In this document: positions 26,928-35,672 of the stretch, in pieces
Layout of the letters: every line of letters starts with the position of its first letter
Numbering within the stretch: the first letter of the stretch is position 1
Origin: Bradyrhizobium sp. WBOS07
GTDB lineage: Bacteria > Pseudomonadota > Alphaproteobacteria > Rhizobiales > Xanthobacteraceae
Assembly: GCF_024585165.1 (NCBI RefSeq)
Contig: NZ_CP029008.1
Coordinates: 372,001 to 436,000, forward strand
Length of the DNA: 64,000 bases
Direction: 5' to 3'
Notes under the pieces: generated by a model
The model's input: only the letters and a program-made list of their open reading frames with translations
The model's database searches: none
What the model was told of the DNA's origin: nothing
Translations under genes and position numbers: made by a program

Positions 26928-27033
26928 CGTCATTCCGGGGCGCGCCGAAAGGCGCGAGCCCGGAATCCATCGGGCGTCAGTACGCGCGGTGAAATGGATT
27001 CCGGGTTCGCGCTTCGCGCGCCCCGGAATGACG
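26928..27033. repeat. Palindromic repeat CGTCATTCCGGGGCGCG...GCGCCCCGGAATGACG
   Basis: Outer arms CGTCATTCCGGGGCGCG and CGCGCCCCGGAATGACG enclose inner arms CCCGGAATCCAT and ATGGATTCCGGG. It lies in the gap between aspA and NMO copy 2. The remainder of that gap (26788-27050) shows no gene. Confidence 0.75.
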
Positions 27034-27050
27034 AGAGGACAGACCAGCTC

Positions 27051-28451
27051 CTACCCGATCAAATCCGGATTGATCAGCCGCTCGAACGAGAACATCTCGT
27101 CCCACTTCTCCTGGGTCAGCAGCTGGCGTTCGACCACCACGATCTGGTGCAGCGACTTGCCGCTCTTGTAGCCCTCGCGCGCGATCTCGGCGCATTGCTT
27201 GTAGCCGAGCAGCGGCTTCAGCACCGTGACGATGCCGAGCGAGTTCAGCACCATGTTGCGGGTGTGCTCCTCGTTGGCTGTGATGCCGACCACGCAATTT
27301 TCCCGCAGGCTGTTGACCGCGCGCTCCATGGTGCGGATCGAGAAGAACAGCGCGAACGAGATCACCGGCTCCATCACGTTGAGCTGGAGCTGGCCCGCCG
27401 AGGCCGCCAGCGTCACCGTCGTGTCGAGCCCGATGACGAGGAAGCTGGTCTGGTTGACCACTTCGGGGATCACGGGATTGACCTTGCCGGGCATGATCGA
27501 CGAGCCCGGCTGCAGCTGCGGCAGGTTGATCTCGTTGAAGCCGGCGCGCGGGCCGGAGGCGAGCAGGCGGATGTCGTTGCAGATCTTGGTCAGCTTGCTG
27601 GCGGTGCGCTTCAGCACGCCCGAGAGCTGCACATAGGCGCCGGTGTCGGAGGTCGCCTCGACGAGATCGCCGGCGAGGACGAAGTCGACGCCGGTGAGCG
27701 CGCTCAGATGCCGGACCGCGAGCCTGGGATAACCGACCGCGGCCGTGACGGAGGTGCCGATCGCGGTGGCGCCGAGATTGATCTCGCGCAGCAGCGCACG
27801 CGCTTCCGAGATGCGCTCGACCTCCTCGCCGATCGTGGTGCCCCAGCCCCGGAATTCCGCCCCGAGCGACATCGGCACGGCATCCTGCAGATGCGTGCGG
27901 CCCATCTTCAGAACCCGGTCGAACTCGCGCCCCTTGGCGAAGAAAGCTTCCTGGAGCTGGCGCAGCGCGGTCATGTAGCTCTCGAGCCGCAAGATCAGCG
28001 CGAGGCGAAAGGCGGTCGGATAGGTATCGTTGGTCGACTGGCCGTAATTGACGTGGTCGTTGGGGCTGACGTGCTGATAGTCGCCCTTGCCGAAGCCGAG
28101 CGATTCCAGCGCGAGATTCGCGATCACCTCGTTGGCGTTCATGTTTGTGGAGGTGCCGGCACCGCCCTGGATGAAATCGGTGACGAACTGATCCATCATC
28201 TCGCCGGCGATGACGCGGTCGCAGCCGAGGATGATCGCGTCCGCGACCCTGGCGTCGAGCACGCCGAGATCGCGATTGGCCATGGCGGCGGCCTTCTTGA
28301 CGTAACCGAGCGCCTTCACGAAGTAAGGCTCCTGGTTCATCGGAATGCCGGTGATGTGGAAGTTCTCCTTACCCCGGATGGTCTGGACGCCGTAGTAGAT
28401 GTCGTCGGCGATCTCACGCTGTCCGAGGAAGTCCTGCTCCGTCCGGCTCAT
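27051..28451 (-). CDS. aspA: Aspartate ammonia-lyase
   Basis: A 466-residue fumarase/aspartase-superfamily enzyme that converts L-aspartate to fumarate and ammonia. The substrate-loop signature GSSIMPGKVNPVIPE lies near residues 313-327. The N-terminal GVQTIRGKENFHITG and GAGTSTNMNANEVIANLALE blocks are aspartase-typical, as is the TNDTYPTAFRLAL stretch. Length is normal (about 468). Single gene with ATG 28451. Fumarase C would read differently around the GxxTxxxMN block, so aspartase is preferred. Confidence 0.92.
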   Translation of the reverse strand: MSRTEQDFLGQREIADDIYYGVQTIRGKENFHITGIPMNQEPYFVKALGYVKKAAAMANRDLGVLDARVADAIILGCDRVIAGEMMDQFVTDFIQGGAGTSTNMNANEVIANLALESLGFGKGDYQHVSPNDHVNYGQSTNDTYPTAFRLALILRLESYMTALRQLQEAFFAKGREFDRVLKMGRTHLQDAVPMSLGAEFRGWGTTIGEEVERISEARALLREINLGATAIGTSVTAAVGYPRLAVRHLSALTGVDFVLAGDLVEATSDTGAYVQLSGVLKRTASKLTKICNDIRLLASGPRAGFNEINLPQLQPGSSIMPGKVNPVIPEVVNQTSFLVIGLDTTVTLAASAGQLQLNVMEPVISFALFFSIRTMERAVNSLRENCVVGITANEEHTRNMVLNSLGIVTVLKPLLGYKQCAEIAREGYKSGKSLHQIVVVERQLLTQEKWDEMFSFERLINPDLIG

Positions 28452-28486
28452 GGGCGATCCTTGTTGCTTGCGCGCGGACCATCACG

Positions 28487-29023
28487 TCAGTTCTGGCACA
28501 GCGCGCTGGTCACGAAAGTATCGGTGCGGCAGTCGTCCGGTTTGCGTTGCCGGCCGGGGATCAAGACCTTGGCCGAGCATTTTTCCGCGGAATCGGCATT
28601 CAGGCTCTTGCCCTCCTTGTAGCCCTTGCCCTGGCAGAGCTGGTCGGCGGCTTGCTTGCAGTCCGGCGCGCCGTTCGACGAGACCGGGCAGGCCACGCGC
28701 CCCGACACCATGGTAGAGGGCTTGGCCAGCCGTGACAGGTCATTCATGGTTTCACTGGGGCTTTTGATCGGCGGCAGGATCGAGGGCAGCTTGTCGAACA
28801 GCTTGCCCATTTCATTGATCAGCCCGGGATTTTCCTCTTGCGCCGGCGGCGCCGATGGAGCGGGTGTCGACGGTGGCGGCGCGGCCTGCGCGCCCGGCGC
28901 CTGCAAGCCGAGCGATGGCGGCGCAGATTGCGTCAACGCGGTCCCGCCACCGAGCAGGAGCGAAAGCACCGCGAGAATCAGCGTGGCCGGTCGCATGACC
29001 TGTTTGCCGGATCGATCCGTCAT
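28487..29023 (-). CDS. Secreted hypothetical protein with Cys-rich C-terminus
   Basis: About 178 residues. A signal peptide (RPATLILAVLSLLLGGGTALTQ read from the second possible start, ATG 28996) precedes an Ala/Pro-rich linker of about 35 residues. The C-terminal domain has six cysteines (VACPVSSNGAPDCKQAADQLC, EKCSAKVL, DDCRTDTF, SALCQ). The paired cysteines imply disulfides in the periplasm. ATG 29023 and 28996 are both possible starts. Function unknown. Confidence 0.65.
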   Translation of the reverse strand: MTDRSGKQVMRPATLILAVLSLLLGGGTALTQSAPPSLGLQAPGAQAAPPPSTPAPSAPPAQEENPGLINEMGKLFDKLPSILPPIKSPSETMNDLSRLAKPSTMVSGRVACPVSSNGAPDCKQAADQLCQGKGYKEGKSLNADSAEKCSAKVLIPGRQRKPDDCRTDTFVTSALCQN

Positions 29024-29069
29024 GACCACAACCGTAGCCGAACCGGAGGTGACGGCAAAGCGCGGAGGT

Positions 29070-29651
29070 TTAGATCAGCTTGATCGCCACCACGAAGCCG
29101 AGCACCAGGACGATGGCGCCGAGGGCGACCCAGAGTCCGAGATGCCGCTCGATCCTGACCCGGATCCAGTCGCCGTAGCGGTTGAGCAGGATCGCGACGA
29201 CAAAGAAGCGTCCGCCGCGCGCGACGATCGAGCACAGGATGAACAGGAGGATGTTGTAGCCGGCAAAGCCCGAGGTGATGGTGACGAGCTTGTAGGGAAT
29301 CGGCGTCAGCCCCTTGAGCAGGATGATGACGGCACCCCATTCCGCATAGGAGGCCCGGAAGGCGTCGACCTTGTCGGCGAGGCCGTAGACCTGGATCAGC
29401 CATTGGCCGACCGAGTCGAACAGCAGCGCACCGATGGCATACCCGACCACGCCGCCGAGCACCGAGGTCACGGTGCAGATTGCGGCGTAGAGCCAGGCGC
29501 GCTGCGGGCGCGCCAGCGACATCGGAATCAGCATCACGTCCGGCGGGACCGGAAAGAAGGAGCTCTCGGCGAAGGATACGGCACCCATGATCCAGAGCGC
29601 GTATGGCTTGTGGGCGGCGTCGATGCACCAGTCGTAAATACGTTTCAGCAT
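29070..29651 (-). CDS. YqaA/DedA-type (SNARE-associated) membrane protein
   Basis: A 193-residue inner-membrane protein with about five helices. The motif SSFFPVPPDVMLIPMSLARP near residues 30-50, and later GLTPIPYKLVTITSG with the re-entrant-loop proline, are DedA/VTT-domain hallmarks in the short YqaA form. Start at ATG 29651 (MLKRIYDWCIDAAHKPYALW). DedA proteins act in membrane lipid homeostasis; the specific role here is unknown. Confidence 0.82.
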   Translation of the reverse strand: MLKRIYDWCIDAAHKPYALWIMGAVSFAESSFFPVPPDVMLIPMSLARPQRAWLYAAICTVTSVLGGVVGYAIGALLFDSVGQWLIQVYGLADKVDAFRASYAEWGAVIILLKGLTPIPYKLVTITSGFAGYNILLFILCSIVARGGRFFVVAILLNRYGDWIRVRIERHLGLWVALGAIVLVLGFVVAIKLI

Positions 29652-29717
29652 GGCGCCGCGATGAAGCACCATGGGACGGATTTGTCCATGCCGAGATTGG
29701 GGCGAATTGTGAGGTTT

Positions 29718-30122
29718 CTAGTGGCGCTTGCGCGCGGCGCGACCCTCGAGCGCGACAATTGGCCGCCTGGCGGCCACGCGCGGTGACGCGACCTTGGGGA
29801 GCTTCATCGAGGATTTCGGCAGCTTTTCGGCGATGCCGAGCATGTCTTCCCGCCGCGTCATCTCGCGCCAGACGTCCTCGGGGCGCACGCCGGCAGAGGC
29901 CCAGAGCACGGTGAGATTGTACAAGAGGTCGGCGCTTTCCCGGATCACGGCCTCGGTGTCGCCATTGACGGCATCGATCACGACCTCGATGGCCTCTTCG
30001 GCGAGCTTCTTTGCCATTTTCGAGGGCCCGCGCTGAAACAGCCGGGCGGTCCGCGATGTTGCCGGATCAAGATCCCTGGCCGCGAGCACAGCCAGATATA
30101 GCCGCTCAAGCGAATCACTCAT
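29718..30122 (-). CDS. HisE-like phosphoribosyl-ATP diphosphatase, outside a his operon
   Basis: A 134-residue all-alpha NTP pyrophosphohydrolase. The HisE core is clear: RLFQRGPSKMAKKLAEEAIE, then ESADLLYNLTVLWASAGV, with the acidic EEAxE and ESADLLY metal-binding motifs intact. A 30-residue basic Arg/Lys/Pro tail (PKVASPRVAARRPIVALEGR) extends past the domain. No histidine genes flank it, and alphaproteobacteria normally carry hisE beside hisF. It could be a second HisE or a MazG-like house-cleaning enzyme. ATG 30122 is the start. Confidence 0.78.
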   Translation of the reverse strand: MSDSLERLYLAVLAARDLDPATSRTARLFQRGPSKMAKKLAEEAIEVVIDAVNGDTEAVIRESADLLYNLTVLWASAGVRPEDVWREMTRREDMLGIAEKLPKSSMKLPKVASPRVAARRPIVALEGRAARKRH

Positions 30123-30171
30123 GGTACTCAAAACTACTCTAAACTAATGGCGGGCGTGTTAACGCTCGGCA

Positions 30172-30215
30172 ATAAAAGCAGAAAACAGGCCGGCGCGGAA
30201 GCGCGACGGCCTGTT
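30172..30215 (-). terminator. Rho-independent terminator downstream of the gene at 30240-30599
   Basis: On the minus strand AACAGGCCG (30215-30207) pairs with CGGCCTGTT (30192-30184), with an inner GC-rich stem. It is followed by TTTTCTGCTTTTATTG, a T-rich tail in the right place after the stop codon. Confidence 0.75.
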
Positions 30216-30239
30216 CTCCGATGCCGCAGGGCCGATCAG

Positions 30240-30599
30240 TTAATAGCAGCTGTAGCCTGAATAGCCGTGGGCGCAGGGGTTTTTGTAGCCGCCATAGGTG
30301 TAGCGGCTGCTCGAGTCGTAATAATACGAACCATAGCCGGGGCTGCTGTAGTAGACCGGGCCGCTGTCGTAGTAGTAGCCCGGACCCGGATGATAGGCGT
30401 AGGCATCGCGGCTGGCTGCGATCGCCAGGCCAGTCGCGGCCAGGCCGAACATCGCTGCAGCGGCGGCGCCGCCACCACCGCCATGCCAATGACGACCGCC
30501 CGCGTAAGAGGCGGTGGGTGCAGCGGCGGTCAGAGCCACCACGGCGGCGGTAGCAAGAATGGCCTTGCGGCCCGCAATCTTGGAGAATCGGTCGAACAT
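30240..30599 (-). CDS. Secreted Gly/Tyr-rich small protein
   Basis: A 119-residue protein. A signal peptide (KAILATAAVVALTAAAPTASYA) precedes GGRHWHGGGGG, a second hydrophobic segment, and a Tyr/Gly/Ser/Pro-rich tail (PGYYYDSGPVYYSSPGYGSY). The tail has a Cys near the C-terminus in KNPCAHGYSGYSCY. Bradyrhizobium-type small envelope protein of unknown function; the Tyr repeats suggest a structural or surface role. Ends at a clear terminator. Confidence 0.7.
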   Translation of the reverse strand: MFDRFSKIAGRKAILATAAVVALTAAAPTASYAGGRHWHGGGGGAAAAAMFGLAATGLAIAASRDAYAYHPGPGYYYDSGPVYYSSPGYGSYYYDSSSRYTYGGYKNPCAHGYSGYSCY

Positions 30600-30708
30600 G
30601 TCTTGGGCCCTCCTTTGGGACCTGGGAATGGATGCCTGCGGACAGGCTCATGCATTCAAACCCGCATGACCTAAGTTGGGTTCCCCAACCCCAACACAAG
30701 CTGAACGG

Positions 30709-30731
30709 GGTTGCGTAATCGTGACGCAACC
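30709..30731. promoter_or_regulatory. Operator-like inverted repeat GGTTGCGT-N7-ACGCAACC
   Basis: Perfect 8-bp arms with a 7-base spacer, between the divergent genes starting at 30599 and 30828, about 100 bases from each. Just upstream lies GTTGGGTTCCCCAAC, another near-palindrome. This has the form of a dimeric repressor site; the regulator is unknown. Confidence 0.4.
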
Positions 30732-30827
30732 GTCGCTCATCCGCCGTTCATGTTGGCGCGCGCACGGTGTCGCCGGCCGGCGCTGCGAGCGTCACGAAAC
30801 CATAACAATGCGGGACCGGCGCAACTG

Positions 30828-31880
30828 ATGTCGGAATTCAAGACGATCGCGCTTCGTTGCCTGCTGGCCCTCACGATCTCGCTTGCGACACTGATTCCAC
30901 GCGGTGTCAGCGCGGCCGAGACGCCTGCGCCGTCCTCAATTGCCATTCACTTCAGCTTCGACCGCCCGCCCGACGCAAGCATGGCGCCGTTCTTCCTTGC
31001 GGCAAAGGACGGCAGGTTCGGCGCCGAGCGTCTGAACGTGTCCTTCAGCAGCGCGGCCGGGTCGCCGGAGGCACTCGCCCGCGTCGCCAAGGGCGCCAGC
31101 GAGCTTGCGCTCGTCGACATCAACGAGCTGATCCGGTTTCGCGACAAGGAGGATGCGGCGCCGGTCAAGGCGGTGTTCGTGCTGTTCAACCGCGCGCCCT
31201 ACGCGATCATGGCGCGCAGGAGCCGCGGCATCCATCTGTTGCCCGATCTCGACGGCAAGACCGTCGGCGTTGCCGAGGCCGATCTGTCGATGCGGCTGTG
31301 GCCGGCGCTGGCGCAGCAGAACGGCATCAAGGCATCGCGCGTCAAATTCCACAAGATCAGCGCGGCGGTGCGCGAGCCGATCCTCTCCGCGGGACAGGTC
31401 GATGCCGTCGCGGGTTTCAGCCACCTCTCGGCGGTGAACCTGCGCGACCGCGGCGTGCCCGGCGCCGATCTCGTGGTGCTGCGCTATGCCGATTACGGCT
31501 GCGAGGCCTATGGCTTCGCCGTGGCGGTCAATGCCGCCTTCGCCGCAGCAAAGCCGGACGCCGTGAAAGGCTTCGTCCGCGCCTTGATCGCCGGCATCGC
31601 CGCGACCGTCAAGGAGCCGGCGCGTGCGGCGGACGACGCCGCGAACCGCATCGACGGCGGCGACCGCGACCTGGAGCTGCAACGCCTGCGCACCGTCCTT
31701 GCCGACAACGTCCTGACCGACGAGGTCAAGCGCAACGGTCTCGGCGGCATCGAGCCACGGCGCCTGGAGCGCTCGATCGACCAGATCGCGCAGGACTTCA
31801 AATTCCGCAAGCGGCCGACCCCGGGCGACGTCTTCGACGACCAATTCCTGCCGCCGGTCGCCGAACGGCTGATCAATTGA
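30828..31880 (+). CDS. SsuA/NMT1-like periplasmic substrate-binding protein, orphan
   Basis: A 350-residue protein with a signal peptide (TIALRCLLALTISLATLIPRG, cut near SAAE). A type-II periplasmic-binding fold of the nitrate/sulfonate/taurine/thiamine-precursor class follows: APFFLAAKDGRFGAERLNVSF, KGASELALVDINELI, LDGKTVGVAEADLSMRLW and GQVDAVAGF. No SsuB/SsuC-type ATPase or permease is adjacent. I start it at ATG 30828; longer frames upstream are arginine-rich and unlikely. Ligand unknown. Confidence 0.78.
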   Translation: MSEFKTIALRCLLALTISLATLIPRGVSAAETPAPSSIAIHFSFDRPPDASMAPFFLAAKDGRFGAERLNVSFSSAAGSPEALARVAKGASELALVDINELIRFRDKEDAAPVKAVFVLFNRAPYAIMARRSRGIHLLPDLDGKTVGVAEADLSMRLWPALAQQNGIKASRVKFHKISAAVREPILSAGQVDAVAGFSHLSAVNLRDRGVPGADLVVLRYADYGCEAYGFAVAVNAAFAAAKPDAVKGFVRALIAGIAATVKEPARAADDAANRIDGGDRDLELQRLRTVLADNVLTDEVKRNGLGGIEPRRLERSIDQIAQDFKFRKRPTPGDVFDDQFLPPVAERLIN

Positions 31881-31966
31881 GAAAAATCGGCGGCTTCCGC
31901 TATATCTCGCGCGCGATCCCGGCTTAGAATACGGGCTCCGTCGTCCGCTCGAGCTTCGTCATCCGC

Positions 31967-33763
31967 ATGTCCATCCTCCGTCTCTATACCCGCGTTCTCG
32001 AATTGCTCGGCAGCGAGGCGCGGCTGGGCTGGCTGCTCGCGGTCGCCAATCTCCTGCTGGCGGGCTCGCAATTCGCCGAACCCGTGCTGTTCGGCCGGAT
32101 CGTCGACGTGCTCTCCGGCAAGACCGTGGCCGGCTCGAACTCGGCCTGGCCGTTCCTGGCCGCCTGGGTCGCGTTCGGGCTCTTCACCATCCTGTGCAGC
32201 GCGATCGTGGCCTTGCAAGCCGACCGGCTCTCGCACCGCCAGCGCCAGGCGGTGCTGACCGACTATTTCGAGCACATCCTGCAACTGCCGCTGACCTTCC
32301 ACTCCGGCACTCATTCGGGCCGGCTGATGAAGGTGATGCTCAACGGCACCGACGCCTTGTGGCGGCTGTGGCTCGGCTTCTTCCGCGAGCATTTTGCCGC
32401 GATCCTCTCGGTCGTGGTGCTGCTGCCGCTGTCGCTCTACCTGAACTGGCGGCTCGCCATCCTGCTGTTCGTGCTCTGCATCGTCTTCACCGCACTGACG
32501 ACTTTCGTGGTGCGCAAGACCTTCGGCATGCAGATGGAGGTCGAGGAGCAATATAGCGAGCTCTCGGCGCGGGCCTCCGACGCGCTCGGCAACGTCGCGC
32601 TGGTGCAGAGCTTCGTCCGCGTCGAGGCCGAGGTGAAGGGGCTGCGCTCCGTCGCCGATCAATTGCTCGAAGCCCAGATGCCGGTGCTGTCGTGGTGGGC
32701 GCTGGTCACCGTCATCACGCGCGCCTCCACCACCATCACGGTGCTGGCGATCTTCACGTTCGGCATCGCGCTGCACGCCCAGGGACTGACCTCGGTCGGC
32801 GAGATCGTGATGTTCGTGAGCTTCGCGACGATGCTGATCCAGAAGCTGGAACAGGTCGTGAGCTTCATCAACAACGTGTTCATGGAAGCCCCGCGCCTGC
32901 GCGAGTTCTTCAATGTGCTCGACGCCGTGCCCGCCGTGCGCGACCGGTCCGACGCGATCGACGCCGGCAGGCTGTCCGGCCTCGTCGAGTTCAACGACGT
33001 CACCTTCTCCTATGACGGCAAGCGGCCGGCGATCGAGGATCTCACCTTCACCGCGCTGCCCGGCCAGACCATCGCGCTGGTCGGCCCGACCGGCGCCGGC
33101 AAATCGACCGCGATCGCGCTCTTGCATCGCGCCTTCGACCCGCAATCCGGCGTCATCAAGATCGACGGCATGGACGTGCGCGGCGTGACGCTGACCTCGC
33201 TGCGGCGGAACATCGGCGTCGTGTTCCAGGAAGCGCTGCTGTTCAACCGGTCGATCGCGGAGAATTTGCGCGTCGGCAAGCCGGATGCGACCGAGGCCGA
33301 GATGCGCCAGGCGGCGGCGCGCGCGCAGGCGCTCGAGTTCATCGAGCGCAGCGGCGGCTTCGAGACAAATGCCGGCGAGCGCGGCCGCATGCTGTCCGGC
33401 GGCGAGCGGCAACGCCTGTCGATCGCCCGCGCGCTGCTGAAGGACCCGCCGATCCTGATCCTGGACGAAGCCACCTCGGCGCTCGACGCCGTCACCGAGG
33501 CCAAGGTGAATGCCGCTCTCGACGAAGTGATGAAGGGCCGGACCACCTTCGTAATCGCCCATCGCCTCTCCACCATCCGCAACGCCACGCGGATCCTGGT
33601 GTTCGAGAACGGCCGCGTGACCGAAAGCGGAACTTTCGATGAACTCGTGGCCAAAGGCGGCCATTTTGCCGAGCTCGCCAGGGCTCAGTTCATGGTGCAG
33701 GAAAACGCACGGGCCAGCGTGACGGCCTCTGAGGTTGCCGCGACGGCCGTCAAATCCCCCTAG
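31967..33763 (+). CDS. ndvA: Cyclic-glucan-type ABC exporter, NdvA/ChvA-like
   Basis: A 598-residue half-transporter with a six-helix domain (residues about 1-310) fused to an ATPase (about 335-570). The start [12 protein letters not shown] and the segment [21 protein letters not shown] follow the NdvA/ChvA pattern. Walker [10 protein letters not shown] is near residue 373, the signature [15 protein letters not shown] near 477, and Walker [15 protein letters not shown] follows. In rhizobia and agrobacteria NdvA/ChvA exports cyclic beta-glucans needed for osmoadaptation and symbiosis. The gene is alone here, without an NdvB glucan synthase. The substrate is inferred from similarity. Confidence 0.82.
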   Translation: MSILRLYTRVLELLGSEARLGWLLAVANLLLAGSQFAEPVLFGRIVDVLSGKTVAGSNSAWPFLAAWVAFGLFTILCSAIVALQADRLSHRQRQAVLTDYFEHILQLPLTFHSGTHSGRLMKVMLNGTDALWRLWLGFFREHFAAILSVVVLLPLSLYLNWRLAILLFVLCIVFTALTTFVVRKTFGMQMEVEEQYSELSARASDALGNVALVQSFVRVEAEVKGLRSVADQLLEAQMPVLSWWALVTVITRASTTITVLAIFTFGIALHAQGLTSVGEIVMFVSFATMLIQKLEQVVSFINNVFMEAPRLREFFNVLDAVPAVRDRSDAIDAGRLSGLVEFNDVTFSYDGKRPAIEDLTFTALPGQTIALVGPTGAGKSTAIALLHRAFDPQSGVIKIDGMDVRGVTLTSLRRNIGVVFQEALLFNRSIAENLRVGKPDATEAEMRQAAARAQALEFIERSGGFETNAGERGRMLSGGERQRLSIARALLKDPPILILDEATSALDAVTEAKVNAALDEVMKGRTTFVIAHRLSTIRNATRILVFENGRVTESGTFDELVAKGGHFAELARAQFMVQENARASVTASEVAATAVKSP

Positions 33764-33952
33764 CAAGTCCCCACAGCGCCGTCGAAATTCGGCCTATTTC
33801 ATTGCGGAATACCGCACCCGGCCCCCTATTCTCGACGCATCAGCCGGTATAGGTTCGCTGCGCCGCAAGCGGCGGCGCTGGATTTCAGAACCGACAATCA
33901 GATCACGAGAGCCGCCGGGAACCGGCGGGCCTCCAAGGACCGGAATCGGATA

Positions 33953-35485
33953 GTGCACGCCCTACGCCCGCTGCTTCGCAAATCCTTGTTCAACCTGTTC
34001 GCTGCGAGTCTCGCATGTGCCGCGTTGCTAGCGCCGCCGCGCGGGGCGAGCGCCGAAGCGCTGCTGCTGATCGAGGCCGACAGCGGCAAGGTGCTGCAGG
34101 CGGACAACGCGACCATTCCCTGGTATCCGGCCTCCGTCACCAAGATCATGACCGCCTATGTGACGCTGAAGGCGGTCAAGGAAGGCCGACTGACGCTCGA
34201 CACGCTGCTCACGGTTTCGCCGGTCGCTGCCTCGCAATCGCCCTCGAAGATGGGGTTCCGTCCGGGAACGCAGCTCACCGTCGACAACGCGCTGAAGATG
34301 GTGATGGTCAAGTCGGCGAACGACATGGCCGTGGTGCTCGCCGAAGGTGTCGGCGGTTCGGTCGACGGCTTCTCCGCGATCATGAACGACACCGCGAGGA
34401 AGCTCGGCATGACGCAGACCAGCTACGTCAATCCGAACGGCCTGCCCGCCGAAGGCCAGATCACGTCGGCGCGCGACCTCGGCATTCTCGCGCGCGCGTT
34501 CCTGCGCGACCTGCCGGAATACGAATATTTCGTGCACATCCCGGCGATCCGCTTCGGCAAGCGCGTTACCGGTAATTTCAACAAGCTGATCGGCCGCTAT
34601 CCCGGCGCCGACGGGTTCAAGACCGGCTTCATCTGCGCCTCCGGCTACAATCTCGTCGCCTCGGCCACGCGCAACGGCCGCCGGCTGATCGCGGTGGTGC
34701 TGGGCGCGAGCTCCGGCACCGCGCGCGCGGTGAAGGCCGCGCAGCTGCTGGAGCGCGGCTTCAGCCAGGACACTCTGACATGGCTTCGCCCCTCGCTCGG
34801 CACGGTCGATAACCTCGTGCCGGTCGACGCCTCGCCGCCGAACCTGCGCGACGAGATGTGCGGGCCCCACCGCAAGCGGCCGGCCAGCGACGACGACGAT
34901 GCGCTGATTGCCGCCAATGGCGGCGCCACCGGATCGGCGTCCGCGACCGGCGGCGAAGCCCAGGTGACCTTCTTCACCGCCGGCCTGCAGCCGCCCCTGA
35001 TGAAGGCCTCCGAGCTGATGGCCTCGGCGCCGGCGCCGACCGAGCCCGTGCTGGTCTACACCGGCCCGACCCGCACCGGCACCGCCCTGATCGCGGCGGT
35101 CGCGGCCGATGCCGACCAGCAGGCGGCGTCCTCCAAGCCGCGTGGCAAGAAGTCGCGCGTAGCCAAGAAGCCGGATGCGGCCGAGAAGCCGAAAGACGCG
35201 GCCAAGGACACCAGCAAGGACACCAAGACCGCGGCGGCGAAGCCGGATGCCAAGCCGGCTGGGGTCAAGAACAACGGTGGGAACAACGCAAAGAGCGACA
35301 TAAAGAGCGACCCCAAGCCTGCGGCGAAGCCGGCAGCGCCCAAGCATGCTGCCGCCAAGCCTGATGCCGCCAAGCCTGATGCGGCGGCTAAACCCGCCGA
35401 GAAGCCTGCGGCCGGCGGTGATCCGAAGCCCGCCAAGCCCAAGGCCGCGACCAAGCCCGCGGCCAAGCCGGCCAACAACAGTTAA
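33953..35485 (+). CDS. D-alanyl-D-alanine carboxypeptidase (S11/PBP5 family) with long Lys/Ala/Pro tail
   Basis: A 510-residue exported enzyme that trims peptidoglycan stem peptides. The GTG start gives a signal peptide cut near residue 34. The three active-site motifs are intact: S61-VTK64 in YPASVTKIM, S121-AN in KSANDMAV, and K223-TG in DGFKTGFICASGYN. From about residue 385 to the end the protein is low-complexity Lys/Ala/Pro (AAKPDAKPAG type), with an Asn/Gly insert. This tail is strongly positive and may bind peptidoglycan, acidic polymers or membrane. It is longer than in standard PBP5. Confidence 0.88.
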   Translation: MHALRPLLRKSLFNLFAASLACAALLAPPRGASAEALLLIEADSGKVLQADNATIPWYPASVTKIMTAYVTLKAVKEGRLTLDTLLTVSPVAASQSPSKMGFRPGTQLTVDNALKMVMVKSANDMAVVLAEGVGGSVDGFSAIMNDTARKLGMTQTSYVNPNGLPAEGQITSARDLGILARAFLRDLPEYEYFVHIPAIRFGKRVTGNFNKLIGRYPGADGFKTGFICASGYNLVASATRNGRRLIAVVLGASSGTARAVKAAQLLERGFSQDTLTWLRPSLGTVDNLVPVDASPPNLRDEMCGPHRKRPASDDDDALIAANGGATGSASATGGEAQVTFFTAGLQPPLMKASELMASAPAPTEPVLVYTGPTRTGTALIAAVAADADQQAASSKPRGKKSRVAKKPDAAEKPKDAAKDTSKDTKTAAAKPDAKPAGVKNNGGNNAKSDIKSDPKPAAKPAAPKHAAAKPDAAKPDAAAKPAEKPAAGGDPKPAKPKAATKPAAKPANNS

Positions 35486-35672
35486 CGGCGAACCCCGGGC
35501 CGATCCGGCCCGGCTTCGCACCTGCGACAGCCGTTCGCGACGATTCCAGTAGCCACTTCCCGACCTTTGCCCTAAGCGTCGACGGCTTGCCACCGGTTCC
35601 GGCAGGCTCGATACTGGCGGCAATGCGGCAAGCCCGAGACACAACGGGCTCTGGTCAATGAGGGGAGTTTCC

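Noticed and set aside
26787..28622. Very long plus-strand frame (611 codons) opposite aspA
   Set aside because: It is antisense to a complete aspartase with all family motifs; its His/Asp/Arg/Gln-rich composition is typical of the reverse strand of GC-rich genes.
31508..33766. Long minus-strand frame (752 codons) opposite the NdvA-like gene
   Set aside because: Antisense artefact of high GC third positions; no domains visible.
35160..35470. Repeats at the end of the carboxypeptidase gene as a separate repeat element or CRISPR
   Set aside because: They are in-frame codons for Lys/Ala/Pro low complexity without regular spacers.
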